Assembly (NCBI GenBank): GCA_002493945.1
Contig: DLAL01000006.1
Location: forward strand, 1-15,912
Source of the DNA: Porphyromonadaceae bacterium UBA7048
Lineage (GTDB): Bacteria; Bacteroidota; Bacteroidia; Bacteroidales; Muribaculaceae
DNA length: 15,912 bases
Direction: 5' to 3'
Positions 1 through 7,449 of this stretch are shown one piece after another (position 1 is the first letter of the stretch; every line of letters begins with the position of its first letter). The notes under the pieces were generated by a model. The model was not told the DNA's origin. It saw only the letters and a list, made by a program, of their open reading frames with translations, and made no database searches. The translations under genes and the position numbers were made by a program.

Positions 1-83
1 TCCAATTTTTAGTGGACAGTAGTGGTTCTTTTTATAGACATCAAAACCATAACGACAGACTTGCCGACAGGAGTGCGCGCTGT

Positions 84-581
84 CTATCCTAGCGGCTTCT
101 CGTAGGCCAACCTCGGCCCCCAGACAAAATCGCATCGGCCAAGAGCTGTATATCCCCTTTTGGCGAGTATGTGCTGCATAGGCTTATTTTCAAGGCCGGT
201 ATCGATGCGGATACAGTCAGCTCCGATCCGCATGGCATAAGACTCGGCCAAGTCAAATAGTTCGCCGGATACGCCCCGGCCTCTGTAATCATCCGAAAGG
301 GCTATACGATGGAACACGGCATATTTTCGGGCAACATCCCACAGCTCGGGATGGCGGTCATATTCCTCATCAGACGTCGCAATCGCCACATATCCGGCCG
401 CCTGTCCGTCATCATCAAGCACGTAGCCACGGGAATTGCCGATGTCTGCCGTCAATATATCGACAGAAGGATAGCTGTCCTCCCACTGCCTGAATCCGGC
501 CGCACGCTGAGCCTGACGTGCCTGTGCGAAAATCCGCATCACATCTTCTATGTCTTCGTATGTAGCCTTTCTTAAATTCAT
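84..581 (-). CDS. GNAT-family N-acetyltransferase
   Basis: A single-domain GNAT protein of 165 residues, predicted to transfer an acetyl group from acetyl-CoA to an unknown amine in the cytoplasm. Seen: the N-terminal strand and helix MNLRKATYEDIEDVM, typical of the fold. The acetyl-CoA pyrophosphate-binding motif A is present as RGRGVSG (residues about 100-106) after the strand HRIALSDD, and the motif-B-like end is ENKPMQHILAKRGYTALG. The frame stays open 8 codons further upstream, but the family's first strand begins at MNLRK, so I place the start at 581. The residue content gives no substrate. The gene stands alone: the neighbour on its upstream side is transcribed the same way but lies 66 nt from it. 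A promoter -7 element sits only 3 nt before the start codon. Confident in the fold, not in any substrate. Confidence 0.88.
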   Translation of the reverse strand: MNLRKATYEDIEDVMRIFAQARQAQRAAGFRQWEDSYPSVDILTADIGNSRGYVLDDDGQAAGYVAIATSDEEYDRHPELWDVARKYAVFHRIALSDDYRGRGVSGELFDLAESYAMRIGADCIRIDTGLENKPMQHILAKRGYTALGRCDFVWGPRLAYEKPLG

Positions 582-584
582 ACG

Positions 585-592
585 CAAAGGTA
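585..592 (-). promoter_or_regulatory. Bacteroidota -7 element, acetyltransferase gene
   Basis: On the minus strand this reads TACCTTTG, a full match to the Bacteroidota -7 consensus TAnnTTTG. No TTTG is found 19-21 nt upstream, so the -33 half is missing or degenerate. The element ends 3 nt before the ATG at 581, which would put the transcript start at or beside the start codon. Confidence 0.45.
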
Positions 593-647
593 TACAGCAA
601 AACAAATCGCGGATTATTTTACAACTGTACAGATAATTACAGTATAT

Positions 648-842
648 TCACGACTGATCAGAATGACGGCGTTCATATTCTTCCAACGCCTGACGAGCCG
701 GGACAACACGCGGCATACCGTTCTCGTCGGCAAATACCATGTCTTGTCCGAGAGCGGCCTTACGACGCAAAAGAGCCTCAAAAGACTCTTTCAGTCCTCT
801 ACAAATTATCTCTCTTAGAGCTCCTTTTTCGTCTTCTGACAT
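648..842 (-). CDS. Small ORF paired with zeta-toxin-like remnant
   Basis: A 64-residue, charged, soluble ORF starting MSEDEKGALREIIC. Its N-terminal two thirds looks helical; a short segment follows that reads DMVFADENGMPRVVPA, suggesting a beta hairpin. It has no signal peptide or membrane segment. Its start overlaps the end of the zeta-toxin-like remnant by 28 nt, so the two were translationally coupled. From family knowledge, Bacteroidota and Firmicutes zeta-toxin-like kinase genes are often followed by a short ORF of this kind, whose role (antitoxin or other) I cannot establish. Its partner is truncated and no promoter of its own is visible, so it may be a relic that is no longer expressed. 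Confidence 0.55.
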   Translation of the reverse strand: MSEDEKGALREIICRGLKESFEALLRRKAALGQDMVFADENGMPRVVPARQALEEYERRHSDQS

Positions 843-1093
843 ATTTCCTTAACTTGATTATACAATTCAGGCCTAAGTACCATTCGTTCAGTTGCCAGCA
901 AAACCGGTTCGTCAATGTTCTGAATAAACATCCAACTGTCAATGACGTGCACAAAAATAGTGAAAAAGTTCTGTAATCCTAACTGATATCGTCTATAAAT
1001 TGTTTCTACGGGGATATTATGCCCACCCTCCCGCACTCGCTTGGCAACTCGGTCGACTGCCATTTCAGGCGTGGGAAGCCAAAAGTCATTCGC
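815..1093 (-). pseudogene. Zeta-toxin-like kinase, 3' remnant
   Basis: The C-terminal half of a zeta-toxin / COG4185-type P-loop kinase. Recognisable sequence begins at about FWLPTPEMAVDRVAKRV and continues REGGHNIPVETIYRRYQLG, the conserved part after the core of this family. It runs on through DSWMFIQNIDEP to the stop. The first ATG in the frame is at 1063, but family-like residues (DFWLPTPE) continue upstream of it to about 1093. The frame then becomes unrelated sequence and hits a stop at 1112-1114. About 90 residues remain of the roughly 190-200 usual for the family. The Walker A loop and the catalytic N-terminal half are gone, so kinase activity is not expected. The breakpoint lies just upstream of the next gene's promoter, suggesting a rearrangement there. 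Confidence 0.75.
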
Positions 1094-1151
1094 ATTTGCA
1101 GTAAAATTGCATTATTTTTGACAATTGTGCATCAACTGCGAAATATTTTCG

Positions 1152-1159
1152 TACTTTTG
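1152..1159 (+). promoter_or_regulatory. Bacteroidota -7 element, repeat-protein gene
   Basis: TACTTTTG is a full match to TAnnTTTG. A weak -33-like ATTG is at 1124-1127, with a spacer of 24 nt, longer than ideal. Transcription would start near 1164 and leave a leader of about 24 nt before the ATG at 1188. This excludes the upstream in-frame ATG at 1125 as the start. Confidence 0.5.
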
Positions 1160-1187
1160 TGAGCAAAACCCATCAATGCTATTCCAT

Positions 1188-2786
1188 ATGAAGAAAATCT
1201 CTACTCTTTTTACGCTTTTGCTGCTGGTGCTCGGCCTCTCGGCGCAGGCTCAGGACATCCCGTTCCGCCTGAACCTCGACATGGCCGCGGCCGTGACTGT
1301 GACGGTGAACGACGACGTGAAGGCCGGTCTTAATGACGGCTTGAATGAATTCAACGTGGAGCGCGGCTCCTATGTGCGCGTGGCTGCTGTCGACGGCTAC
1401 CGCCTCCTGTCGGTAAAGGAAGTCGACGGCGACTGGATTGACGAATGTCCGATTCATGCCGAGGACGGCGTGCAGTTCTGCGACATCGCGGTGTTCAGCG
1501 ACTATGGCTCCACCTACTACGTGACCACCGAACCTGCAGGCGCCGGCCGCTCGGCTCTGTGCACCATCGACGTGGACGACACTTCTAAAGTGACGGTCAC
1601 CCGTCTGAGCGACGAAGCTGTGCTCGAACTGACTGACGGCGTAAACGAATACAAGTTCGAACCCGAACGCGAAAACCAACTCCGCATAGTTCCGGCGGAC
1701 AAGGCGCTGTATGCCGTCACGCTCAACAACGAGGCTGTGCCGGGCAACGGATACAGCTACGAGGTGACCGTAGCCGACGGCGACCGTCTGGTCATCAAGG
1801 CCAACTACCCTGACGTGAAACTGCCCGTACGGTTCACCGGCTCGGGCGAAGGCTACGACCAGTTCGTCACCGGTGTGGATGTCGACGGCAAGCCGGTATT
1901 CAACTGGAAGGATGACAATTTCACCGTGCAGTGCGGCTCTGTCCTGGAGATATACGGCAACGTGCGCGAGTTCGAGGTGACATCATTCAAAATCAACGGC
2001 AAGGCCTTCACATTCACCAATCCCTTCGGCTTCATCGTCGACGAGGAGACCACGATTGACATCGCAGTGAGCCGCTACGCGTCGTTCAACATGACGGTCG
2101 ACATCGACGACCCCTCGCGTGCTCACATCTATAAAGGCTACAGCTACAACGGTCAGGAGTACACGCTGCAGCCCGGCGCCAACACCGTCGAGGTGCTGCG
2201 TGCCACGCCTATCATCAGCATAGTTCCGGCCGACGGATGCTATCTTGAAGCAGTCAGTGTCGACGGCTACGACTACGACGCCGACGAGCTGCATATGTCG
2301 CCCCTGCTCGTGGGCTCGCTGACATCAGGCTCGGTGCTGACTATCGCTACGGGCATCATCAACCGCGACCGCGAGGCCACGGTCATCGTCAGCCATCTTG
2401 ATGCTGCCGGAGGCAACCTGCGCCTGTGCCGCGCCGACGGCTCTGCGGTCGAACTGTCCGAAGGCTCCAACGCCATCGCCTACTACGACGGCGACAATCC
2501 CTTCAGGCTCGACACCACAGGATTCGAGGACGACGTATATGTTTATCAGGACGGCAAGGCAGTCGGAATGACCTATCCGGACAGTCGCGTGTACAGCCTC
2601 ACGCTGTCGTCTGACGTGGAGACCGTCATCTCCGTCGGCGAGGAAGCCGGCGTGGGCAACGTCAGCGTCGACGGACCGGTCCGCACCGACATATACACGC
2701 TTCAGGGCGTACGGCTCGGCGGCAGCCCGGAGTCGCTCGCTCCGGGTCTCTACATCATCGGAGGCCGCAAGGTGCTGGTGAAGTAA
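1188..2786 (+). CDS. Secreted beta-repeat protein, T9SS-like C-terminus
   Basis: A 532-residue exported protein of unknown function. It begins with a signal peptide (MKKISTLFTLLLLVLGLSAQAQ, residues 1-22). Five degenerate beta-rich repeats of about 80-90 residues follow, at roughly 26-115, 125-205, 211-294, 301-390 and 397-483. Repeats carry a 'D(I/V)DD ... V' opening and a central 'IVPAD/AVDGY ... V ... DG' core, for example RIVPADKALYAVTL and SIVPADGCYLEAVSVDG. The C-terminus (about 494-532) reads DIYTLQGVRLG ... LAPGLYIIGGRKVLVK. This resembles the short tail seen on many Bacteroidales exported proteins and annotated as a type IX secretion sorting-like domain. No catalytic motif is visible. 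An upstream in-frame ATG at 1125 lies before the predicted promoter, so the start is 1188. The coding sequence meets the next operon's last stop codon with no gap. An adhesin or surface scaffold is plausible but is inference. Confidence 0.8.
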   Translation: MKKISTLFTLLLLVLGLSAQAQDIPFRLNLDMAAAVTVTVNDDVKAGLNDGLNEFNVERGSYVRVAAVDGYRLLSVKEVDGDWIDECPIHAEDGVQFCDIAVFSDYGSTYYVTTEPAGAGRSALCTIDVDDTSKVTVTRLSDEAVLELTDGVNEYKFEPERENQLRIVPADKALYAVTLNNEAVPGNGYSYEVTVADGDRLVIKANYPDVKLPVRFTGSGEGYDQFVTGVDVDGKPVFNWKDDNFTVQCGSVLEIYGNVREFEVTSFKINGKAFTFTNPFGFIVDEETTIDIAVSRYASFNMTVDIDDPSRAHIYKGYSYNGQEYTLQPGANTVEVLRATPIISIVPADGCYLEAVSVDGYDYDADELHMSPLLVGSLTSGSVLTIATGIINRDREATVIVSHLDAAGGNLRLCRADGSAVELSEGSNAIAYYDGDNPFRLDTTGFEDDVYVYQDGKAVGMTYPDSRVYSLTLSSDVETVISVGEEAGVGNVSVDGPVRTDIYTLQGVRLGGSPESLAPGLYIIGGRKVLVK

Positions 2787-3947
2787 TCACTTGACATGCA
2801 GGTCGCAGGCCTTGGAGATTTCGGTCGAAGTCTCGCCTATAGGCCCACAGACCTGATTGAGTGCCGTGTGCACTCTTATGAAGTCGGCTCCCGGAAGGCG
2901 CACTCTGTCGCCTCTGGAGTCGACTGCGTTCGATATGTCGAACGAATTGAGATCGGCCTTGTCGTTGGGATGCGCGTCGGCGTAGCCCCATGCCGGAGCG
3001 TAGAGGACGTAATGCTTCGAGCCGGGAGGATAGATTTCGGCGTTGGGTGCCAGACGCGTACCGCACAGCGTGTAAGCCTCCTCCGACGGGTCGAGCCACT
3101 GAGGCCAGTAGCTCTGCGGATGGAATATGTTGTGCGGAATGTAGCCCGATGCACCTTCCGAATCGCTCCACGCCACCGACGCCGCATCCTCGCCTTCCTT
3201 CGACGGGTCGGGGCGACGGTAGGTCACCGAGTAGGAGCGGATGGTTCCGTCGGCTCCGTAGTCGCTTCCGGCGAGTTCGTACCACGGGTCGTCGGGGATG
3301 CCGTTGCCGTTCACGTCGAGGCTCACCGATACGATGCCAGGCTCCGACGAGCCGCCGGGGCGCCCGTCGACCGTAGCCTCATAGAAAGCATTTCCCCAAA
3401 TGCGGAAATCATTCTCGCCGGGCACATTCACCACCGTATGGTCGAATCCGAACACCACGTAGCCCCCGAAAGAGCCGAGAGTGACGAGTTCGTTGCGCTC
3501 TCCGCCTATCGAAGCCAGCACCTTGGCGGCCATGTCGGCGGCACTGTCGCCGTCGGTGTACTCGGGCATGGTGTTGACGAATTGCCCCGGGCCGGGAGTG
3601 TACTCGTATACCCGTGCAATCCACGGACTGTACTCCACCTCTTCGTGGAAGACGCTCACCACGCAGCGGTGCTCGAAGGTCTCCGAACCGTCGGTGATGG
3701 TCAGGAGTATGGTATAGACACCCTCGTCGGCAGTGACGAAGACGAAGTCGCGGTCATGCGACTCCACCGTCCCGTCGACGCTCCACGCGTACTCCGTCCC
3801 GTCGAGAGCCGGACGGAGCACGAGTGTCTGCATACGTGCTATGCGGTAGCTGTCGTCGATGCCGAGGCCCACCATAGGAGCGTCGTTCGAGCAGCCTGCG
3901 GCTGCCAGGGCAGCAATTGCAAGGGGTATAATACGTAGTGTTTTCAT
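2787..3947 (-). CDS. PKD-domain surface lipoprotein of B12 operon
   Basis: A 386-residue predicted lipoprotein, third gene of the riboswitch-controlled B12 operon. Seen: a lipoprotein signal ending LAAAGC with Cys19 as the lipidation site, then SND. A PKD-like Ig fold follows (about 28-100, with TEYAWSVDGT and GVYTILLTITDGSE). A larger C-terminal domain (about 105-386) contains an Asp/Asn-rich, calcium-loop-like DVNGNGIPDD (211-220), then PWYELAGSDYG and many aromatics. Its ATG overlaps the stop of the preceding propeller gene as ATGA, so translation is probably coupled and the start is firm; the 17 further codons open upstream are not needed. Known context: Bacteroides B12 loci carry accessory surface lipoproteins, including BtuG and BtuH, that bind corrinoids. 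Whether this protein matches BtuH or another class cannot be told here. A role in corrinoid capture at the outer surface is inference from the operon. Confidence 0.8.
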   Translation of the reverse strand: MKTLRIIPLAIAALAAAGCSNDAPMVGLGIDDSYRIARMQTLVLRPALDGTEYAWSVDGTVESHDRDFVFVTADEGVYTILLTITDGSETFEHRCVVSVFHEEVEYSPWIARVYEYTPGPGQFVNTMPEYTDGDSAADMAAKVLASIGGERNELVTLGSFGGYVVFGFDHTVVNVPGENDFRIWGNAFYEATVDGRPGGSSEPGIVSVSLDVNGNGIPDDPWYELAGSDYGADGTIRSYSVTYRRPDPSKEGEDAASVAWSDSEGASGYIPHNIFHPQSYWPQWLDPSEEAYTLCGTRLAPNAEIYPPGSKHYVLYAPAWGYADAHPNDKADLNSFDISNAVDSRGDRVRLPGADFIRVHTALNQVCGPIGETSTEISKACDLHVK

Positions 3948-5116
3948 CGTGGCAGAAATGCTATGTGAGCCGGGATGTCGCCGGTACGGACGCTCCACTT
4001 CTTGCGGCCGTCGGGGCCGAAGCAGTAGAGAGTGCCGGAGCTGACGTAGTTCTTCGCATCAGTGACGAAGATGTCGCCCGTCTCCGGATGGACGGCTATG
4101 CCGTATGGAATAATGATATTGCGGTCTGTGCCGTCGGTTATGAAGTTGGTGGACACGATCTCGTGTGTCCTGACGTTGATGATGCCGTAGGATATGGTGT
4201 TGGAGGCAGTGAAGCTGTTCCACTCCGTGGCGTAGTAGTAGAGCGAGTCGCCGCGGATGGCCATGTTGCTGCATGCCACCGGAATGGTGTCGGTGACCTC
4301 CATGCGGTTGTAGGGATTCTTCGAGTCGAGCACATACAGTCTTGAGGGACGTCCCATATGGTCGCCGCGCGACGACACCCACAGCTGCTTGTAGCCGTCC
4401 TTCTTCAGGCGGTGGAGATTGATACCCACCTCTATCTGGCGTATCTGCTTGAAGTCTGTCATCTGTATGACGGACACGGTGTTGTCGTAGCCGGGAGCGC
4501 GGTATCCGCCCGAATTGGCCACGTACATATAGTCGTCGACCACTTCCATCTCCTCGGGCTGATAGCCCACGATGACCTTGCGAGTGACCTGTATCGAGGC
4601 TGTGTCCACTTCGTATACAGCGCCCTTGGGCGCATTGGGGTCGATGAGGACCGGGCCTACGTAGGCGCTGACGTATGCCTTGCCTCGGTGGAAGCGCACG
4701 TAGCGGCAGTTGGGGATGTCAATCTGCCCCAGACGGACGCCCGACCGCGCGTCGAGCACCTCGACCTTGTGCGAGCAGTTGACCACGACGTACATCTTGC
4801 TGCCGTATATGCCTATGTCGTTGCCGACGTCGCCGAGTTCCTTGATGACGGCGGGATTGCGCTCGGCATAGAAGTTGCGCGCATAGAGTCCGGTGAAGTA
4901 GTCGAAGTAGTCGAGCGTGCACTTGTTGGACCCCATATTGCCCTCGTTGACAAGATAGAAGCCGCGGATGCCGGTCGACTCCGAAGGCGTCTCGGGGATG
5001 ATGTCATACTCCGTAGGCACCACGAGTTCGTCTTCGCGACAACTCGTGGCAACCATAAGGAGCGGCAGAAAATATACGAAAAAAAATAAATTGCGGATGT
5101 TGCGGTTGATGTTCAT
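3944..5116 (-). CDS. btuG: BtuG-like surface beta-propeller lipoprotein (YncE/DUF5074 type)
   Basis: A 390-residue surface lipoprotein that probably captures vitamin B12 for the BtuB receptor encoded just upstream. Seen: a lipoprotein signal with lipobox VATSC, Cys26, followed by the acidic REDE, resembling the Bacteroidota surface-export signal. A YncE-like propeller follows, with recurring blade strands such as MYVVVNCSHKVEVLDARSG, KGAVYEVDTASIQVTRKV, YMYVANSGGY and GDIFVTDAKNY. Known: in Bacteroides, BtuG proteins are seven-bladed propellers that bind cobalamin very tightly and form a lid on BtuB. The gene follows the receptor gene with a 4-bp ATGA overlap and overlaps the next lipoprotein gene the same way. 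The symbol is assigned from fold, context and riboswitch, not from an alignment; a related non-corrinoid propeller is the alternative. Confidence 0.82.
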   Translation of the reverse strand: MNINRNIRNLFFFVYFLPLLMVATSCREDELVVPTEYDIIPETPSESTGIRGFYLVNEGNMGSNKCTLDYFDYFTGLYARNFYAERNPAVIKELGDVGNDIGIYGSKMYVVVNCSHKVEVLDARSGVRLGQIDIPNCRYVRFHRGKAYVSAYVGPVLIDPNAPKGAVYEVDTASIQVTRKVIVGYQPEEMEVVDDYMYVANSGGYRAPGYDNTVSVIQMTDFKQIRQIEVGINLHRLKKDGYKQLWVSSRGDHMGRPSRLYVLDSKNPYNRMEVTDTIPVACSNMAIRGDSLYYYATEWNSFTASNTISYGIINVRTHEIVSTNFITDGTDRNIIIPYGIAVHPETGDIFVTDAKNYVSSGTLYCFGPDGRKKWSVRTGDIPAHIAFLPR

Positions 5117-7137
5117 ATTTCGACGGAGAGAGTGAAACGGTAGTTGCGCTTGGGCATCGGATAGTTGATGATGACGTCATAGTCCTGGCTGAGGAGGTTG
5201 TTGACCTCGACGAGAGCGCGCATCGACACACGGCCCAGGCGGAAGTCCTTGCTCGCCGAGAGGTCGGAGGTGTACCACGGCTGGGTATAGTTGTAGCGGA
5301 TATTCTCCTGCTGGTTGTAGCGCTCGCCCACATATATCCACGAGTAGTTGAGATTCCACCCGCGCCATGTGAGGTTGACCACGGCGGCGCCCGAGTGGTG
5401 CGGGATGTAGGGTATCTGGTCGCGGTAGTAATTGTCAGCAGGATTGGTAACGTCGATGGCCTCCTGGAAGGTGTACTGTGCTCGGGCCGTGATGAAGAAG
5501 TCGTCGACGGGATTGAGCGTGACGGCAGCCGTCACGTCCACGCCCTTGATGTCGACCTTGCCCAGATTGAGCATGGTCCAGCGGAACTGCTGGCCTTTGG
5601 GATAAGCCACAATCTTGTCCTTCACCTTATTATAATAGGCATCGACACTGACGCGTACCTCGGGGACGAATCCCGACCGGCGGCTGCGCGCATACATCAG
5701 ACCGACGTTGTACTGCGTGACGCGCTCCGGGCTAAGTGCCGAGTTGCCCATGTCGGCGTAGTAGAGGTCGTTGAACGTCGGCATGCGGAAAGAGCGCTTG
5801 TAGAACGCACGCACCGAGAAATCGCGGCTCCTCAGCGGCTGGCCCGACACGTAGACCGCCGGAGTGAACACCTTCTTGTCCTCGGGCGACTGCCGGCCCT
5901 TGAGTTCGTCATGTATGAAGGTACCCAGCGCGCTGGCCTGCAGCTTGAAGCGGTCAAGGCTGAGTGCCGTGGCGGCTGAGAGGAAGTGCGAGAAGCGGTC
6001 AGGCTTGGCGAAGCCGTACATGTCGGCGTCGAGGGTGTTCCACATGAAGTCGTACGATGCCGACACCCGCCACTGCGGCAGTATCTCGTACTCGTTGGCT
6101 GAGGAGAGGTATATTTCTTTCTGACGGTAGAGGTTGTCGATTTTCAACTGCTTGTCGTCGTTGTTGACGTAGTGCGTGCGGTAGAAGGCGTACTTGACGT
6201 TGTTCAGCGACGTGAAGCGTCCCCAGTAGCCCGTAAATCGGCCCTGGACGAAAGAATTATTGTCCCATATGCGCTCGCCGCGGCGCCACACGTTGTTGAC
6301 GATGGCGCCCGGCACACCGCGCTCCGACGTATAGTTGTATGCCTTGGCCGACCACGAGCCGCAGCGGAGCGTGCCGTTGAAGTTCAGTTCGAGGCGCGTG
6401 GCGTCGATGTCGCCGTTCTGACGCACGGCGGTGGTGTCATAGGCTGTCTCGCCGGCGGGATTGACACGGCGGTAGCGGAACTTGTACTTGCCGCTCGAAT
6501 TGAGCCACTCGGCGCTGAGCTGGGCGTTGACGCGGCTCGAGAGCCTGAGCTCGACCAGAGCCGAAGGATTAAGAAGGTCGAACGAACCCGTACGGACGGT
6601 AGCACGCGCATGGTAGGTCTCGCCCTCGGCGAACTTGGGCGTACGCGTGTGCATATAGATGGTGCCGGCCGACCCGAAGTCCTTGGCCGGCTGGAGTATC
6701 TCGCTTTTCTGACCATTGTAGAGCGACAGCGACTCGATATTGTCGAGCGAGAACTGGCCGAGGTCAATCTGTCCGTTCTGGGCATTTCCCAGCTCGACAC
6801 CGTCGTAGACCACACCCGTGTGGTTGGTGCCCATCGAACGGATGTTGACGGTCTTGATGCCGCCCACGCCGCCGTAGTCCTTGACCTGCACACCCGAGAA
6901 GTAGCGGAGCGCGTCGGCCACACTGTTGCTGTTCAGGCGCTTGAGTTCATCGCCCGAGAGCACCTGCGCCGGGATTGTCACCTGCGGCAGCCGGCGTCCT
7001 GTCACGACAAGCTCATTGAGCTGTTCGGGCACGGTGTCGGCAGGTACAGCATCATGGTCAGCGCCCCGGGCAGGGAGGCTGAAGAGCAGACAGGGAATTA
7101 TGGCGGATACTGATATGCGGATTGTTTTCTTCATCAT
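5113..7137 (-). CDS. btuB: BtuB-type TonB-dependent corrinoid receptor
   Basis: A 674-residue outer-membrane TonB-dependent receptor, predicted to import vitamin B12 and related corrinoids using TonB energy. Seen: a signal peptide to about residue 25 (ends PARGA) and a TonB-box-like LNELVVTG (40-47). The plug domain (about 50-165) contains SVADALRYFSGVQVKDYGG, VNIRSMGTNHTGVVYDGV and QIDLGQFSLDNIESLSLYNG. A long barrel follows, with aromatic strand ends up to the terminal NYRFTLSVEI. There is no carboxypeptidase-like N-terminal extension, so it is not a SusC protein. Length fits Bacteroidota BtuB. It starts with two consecutive ATG codons (7137 or 7134); I give the first. The gene lies behind a cobalamin riboswitch, the strongest evidence for its substrate, and shares an ATGA overlap with the propeller lipoprotein gene downstream. 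Confidence 0.92.
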   Translation of the reverse strand: MMKKTIRISVSAIIPCLLFSLPARGADHDAVPADTVPEQLNELVVTGRRLPQVTIPAQVLSGDELKRLNSNSVADALRYFSGVQVKDYGGVGGIKTVNIRSMGTNHTGVVYDGVELGNAQNGQIDLGQFSLDNIESLSLYNGQKSEILQPAKDFGSAGTIYMHTRTPKFAEGETYHARATVRTGSFDLLNPSALVELRLSSRVNAQLSAEWLNSSGKYKFRYRRVNPAGETAYDTTAVRQNGDIDATRLELNFNGTLRCGSWSAKAYNYTSERGVPGAIVNNVWRRGERIWDNNSFVQGRFTGYWGRFTSLNNVKYAFYRTHYVNNDDKQLKIDNLYRQKEIYLSSANEYEILPQWRVSASYDFMWNTLDADMYGFAKPDRFSHFLSAATALSLDRFKLQASALGTFIHDELKGRQSPEDKKVFTPAVYVSGQPLRSRDFSVRAFYKRSFRMPTFNDLYYADMGNSALSPERVTQYNVGLMYARSRRSGFVPEVRVSVDAYYNKVKDKIVAYPKGQQFRWTMLNLGKVDIKGVDVTAAVTLNPVDDFFITARAQYTFQEAIDVTNPADNYYRDQIPYIPHHSGAAVVNLTWRGWNLNYSWIYVGERYNQQENIRYNYTQPWYTSDLSASKDFRLGRVSMRALVEVNNLLSQDYDVIINYPMPKRNYRFTLSVEI

Positions 7138-7194
7138 TCGTCAGATACTATACATGCGCGGGTACAGACAGCGAACGATGCAAACGAGCGCACC

Positions 7195-7214
7195 AGCCTA
7201 TATTCCCGCAGGCT
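7195..7214 (-). promoter_or_regulatory. Leader hairpin before btuB
   Basis: A 5-bp stem (AGCCT/AGGCT) with a 10-nt loop, about 58 nt upstream of the btuB ATG. A second, stronger bulged hairpin with arms GTGCATG and CATGCGT (plus an outer CC/GG pair) lies at about 7234-7259 in the same leader. Both sit between the riboswitch aptamer and the gene, where the expression platform should be. Neither has a clean U-tract, so control of translation or an alternative fold is likelier than simple termination. The assignment is inferred from position. Confidence 0.3.
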
Positions 7215-7272
7215 AAAAGCAAGGAAGCACCGACCGGACGCATGAGCGTGCATGCACGGACGAATGTGATTC

Positions 7273-7447
7273 CCATACATCGGCAGGTCTTCTGACTTGT
7301 TCCTGTCGCATTGCGTCTTCTCGGAGGCCCGGACCTCCAATGACATATGCAAGCGACCTGTGGCAGCGGAACTCACAGCAGCGGGTACTGTTCCGGCTTC
7401 GCACCGGATTCCCTTTTCAATCCTCCGGAGAGGATACCGTTGTACGG
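7273..7447 (-). promoter_or_regulatory. Cobalamin riboswitch controlling btuB operon
   Basis: Read on the minus strand. The conserved core GGGAATCCGGTGCGAAGCCG is at about 7413-7394, followed by GAACAGTACCCGCTGCTGTG. Next comes a GCCACAGG segment. The B12 box AAGTCAGAAGACCTGCCG lies at 7298-7281. The closing P1 helix pairs CCGTACA (7447-7441) with TGTATGG (7279-7273) in seven pairs, one of them G-U. This matches the cobalamin aptamer class in order and motifs. Adenosylcobalamin-type ligands normally repress the downstream genes, here btuB, btuG and the PKD lipoprotein gene. About 135 nt separate the aptamer from the btuB start and hold the expression platform. The predicted transcript start falls within or next to P1, so the aptamer forms the very 5' end of the mRNA. 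Confidence 0.95.
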
Positions 7448-7449
7448 CG

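Noticed and set aside
1..83. Sequence TTTTTAGTGGACAGT at the left edge, suggestive of an insertion-sequence end
   Set aside because: No matching inverted repeat, transposase fragment or target duplication is visible, and the window edge cuts the context.
2796..3938. A 380-codon open frame on the plus strand, antisense to the PKD lipoprotein gene
   Set aside because: The opposite frame has a lipoprotein signal, a recognisable domain and operon overlaps. This one is rich in Arg, Val and His and has no recognisable motif, typical of an antisense frame in GC-rich DNA.
5113..7137. Reading the receptor as a SusC-type glycan transporter, given the nearby glycosidases
   Set aside because: It lacks the N-terminal extension and the usual SusC length, has no SusD partner, and lies behind a cobalamin riboswitch.
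7250..7259. Palindrome GTGCATGCAC in the btuB leader as a protein operator
   Set aside because: It lies about 185 nt downstream of the transcript start and is explained as part of a leader hairpin; no regulator for it is suggested by the window.
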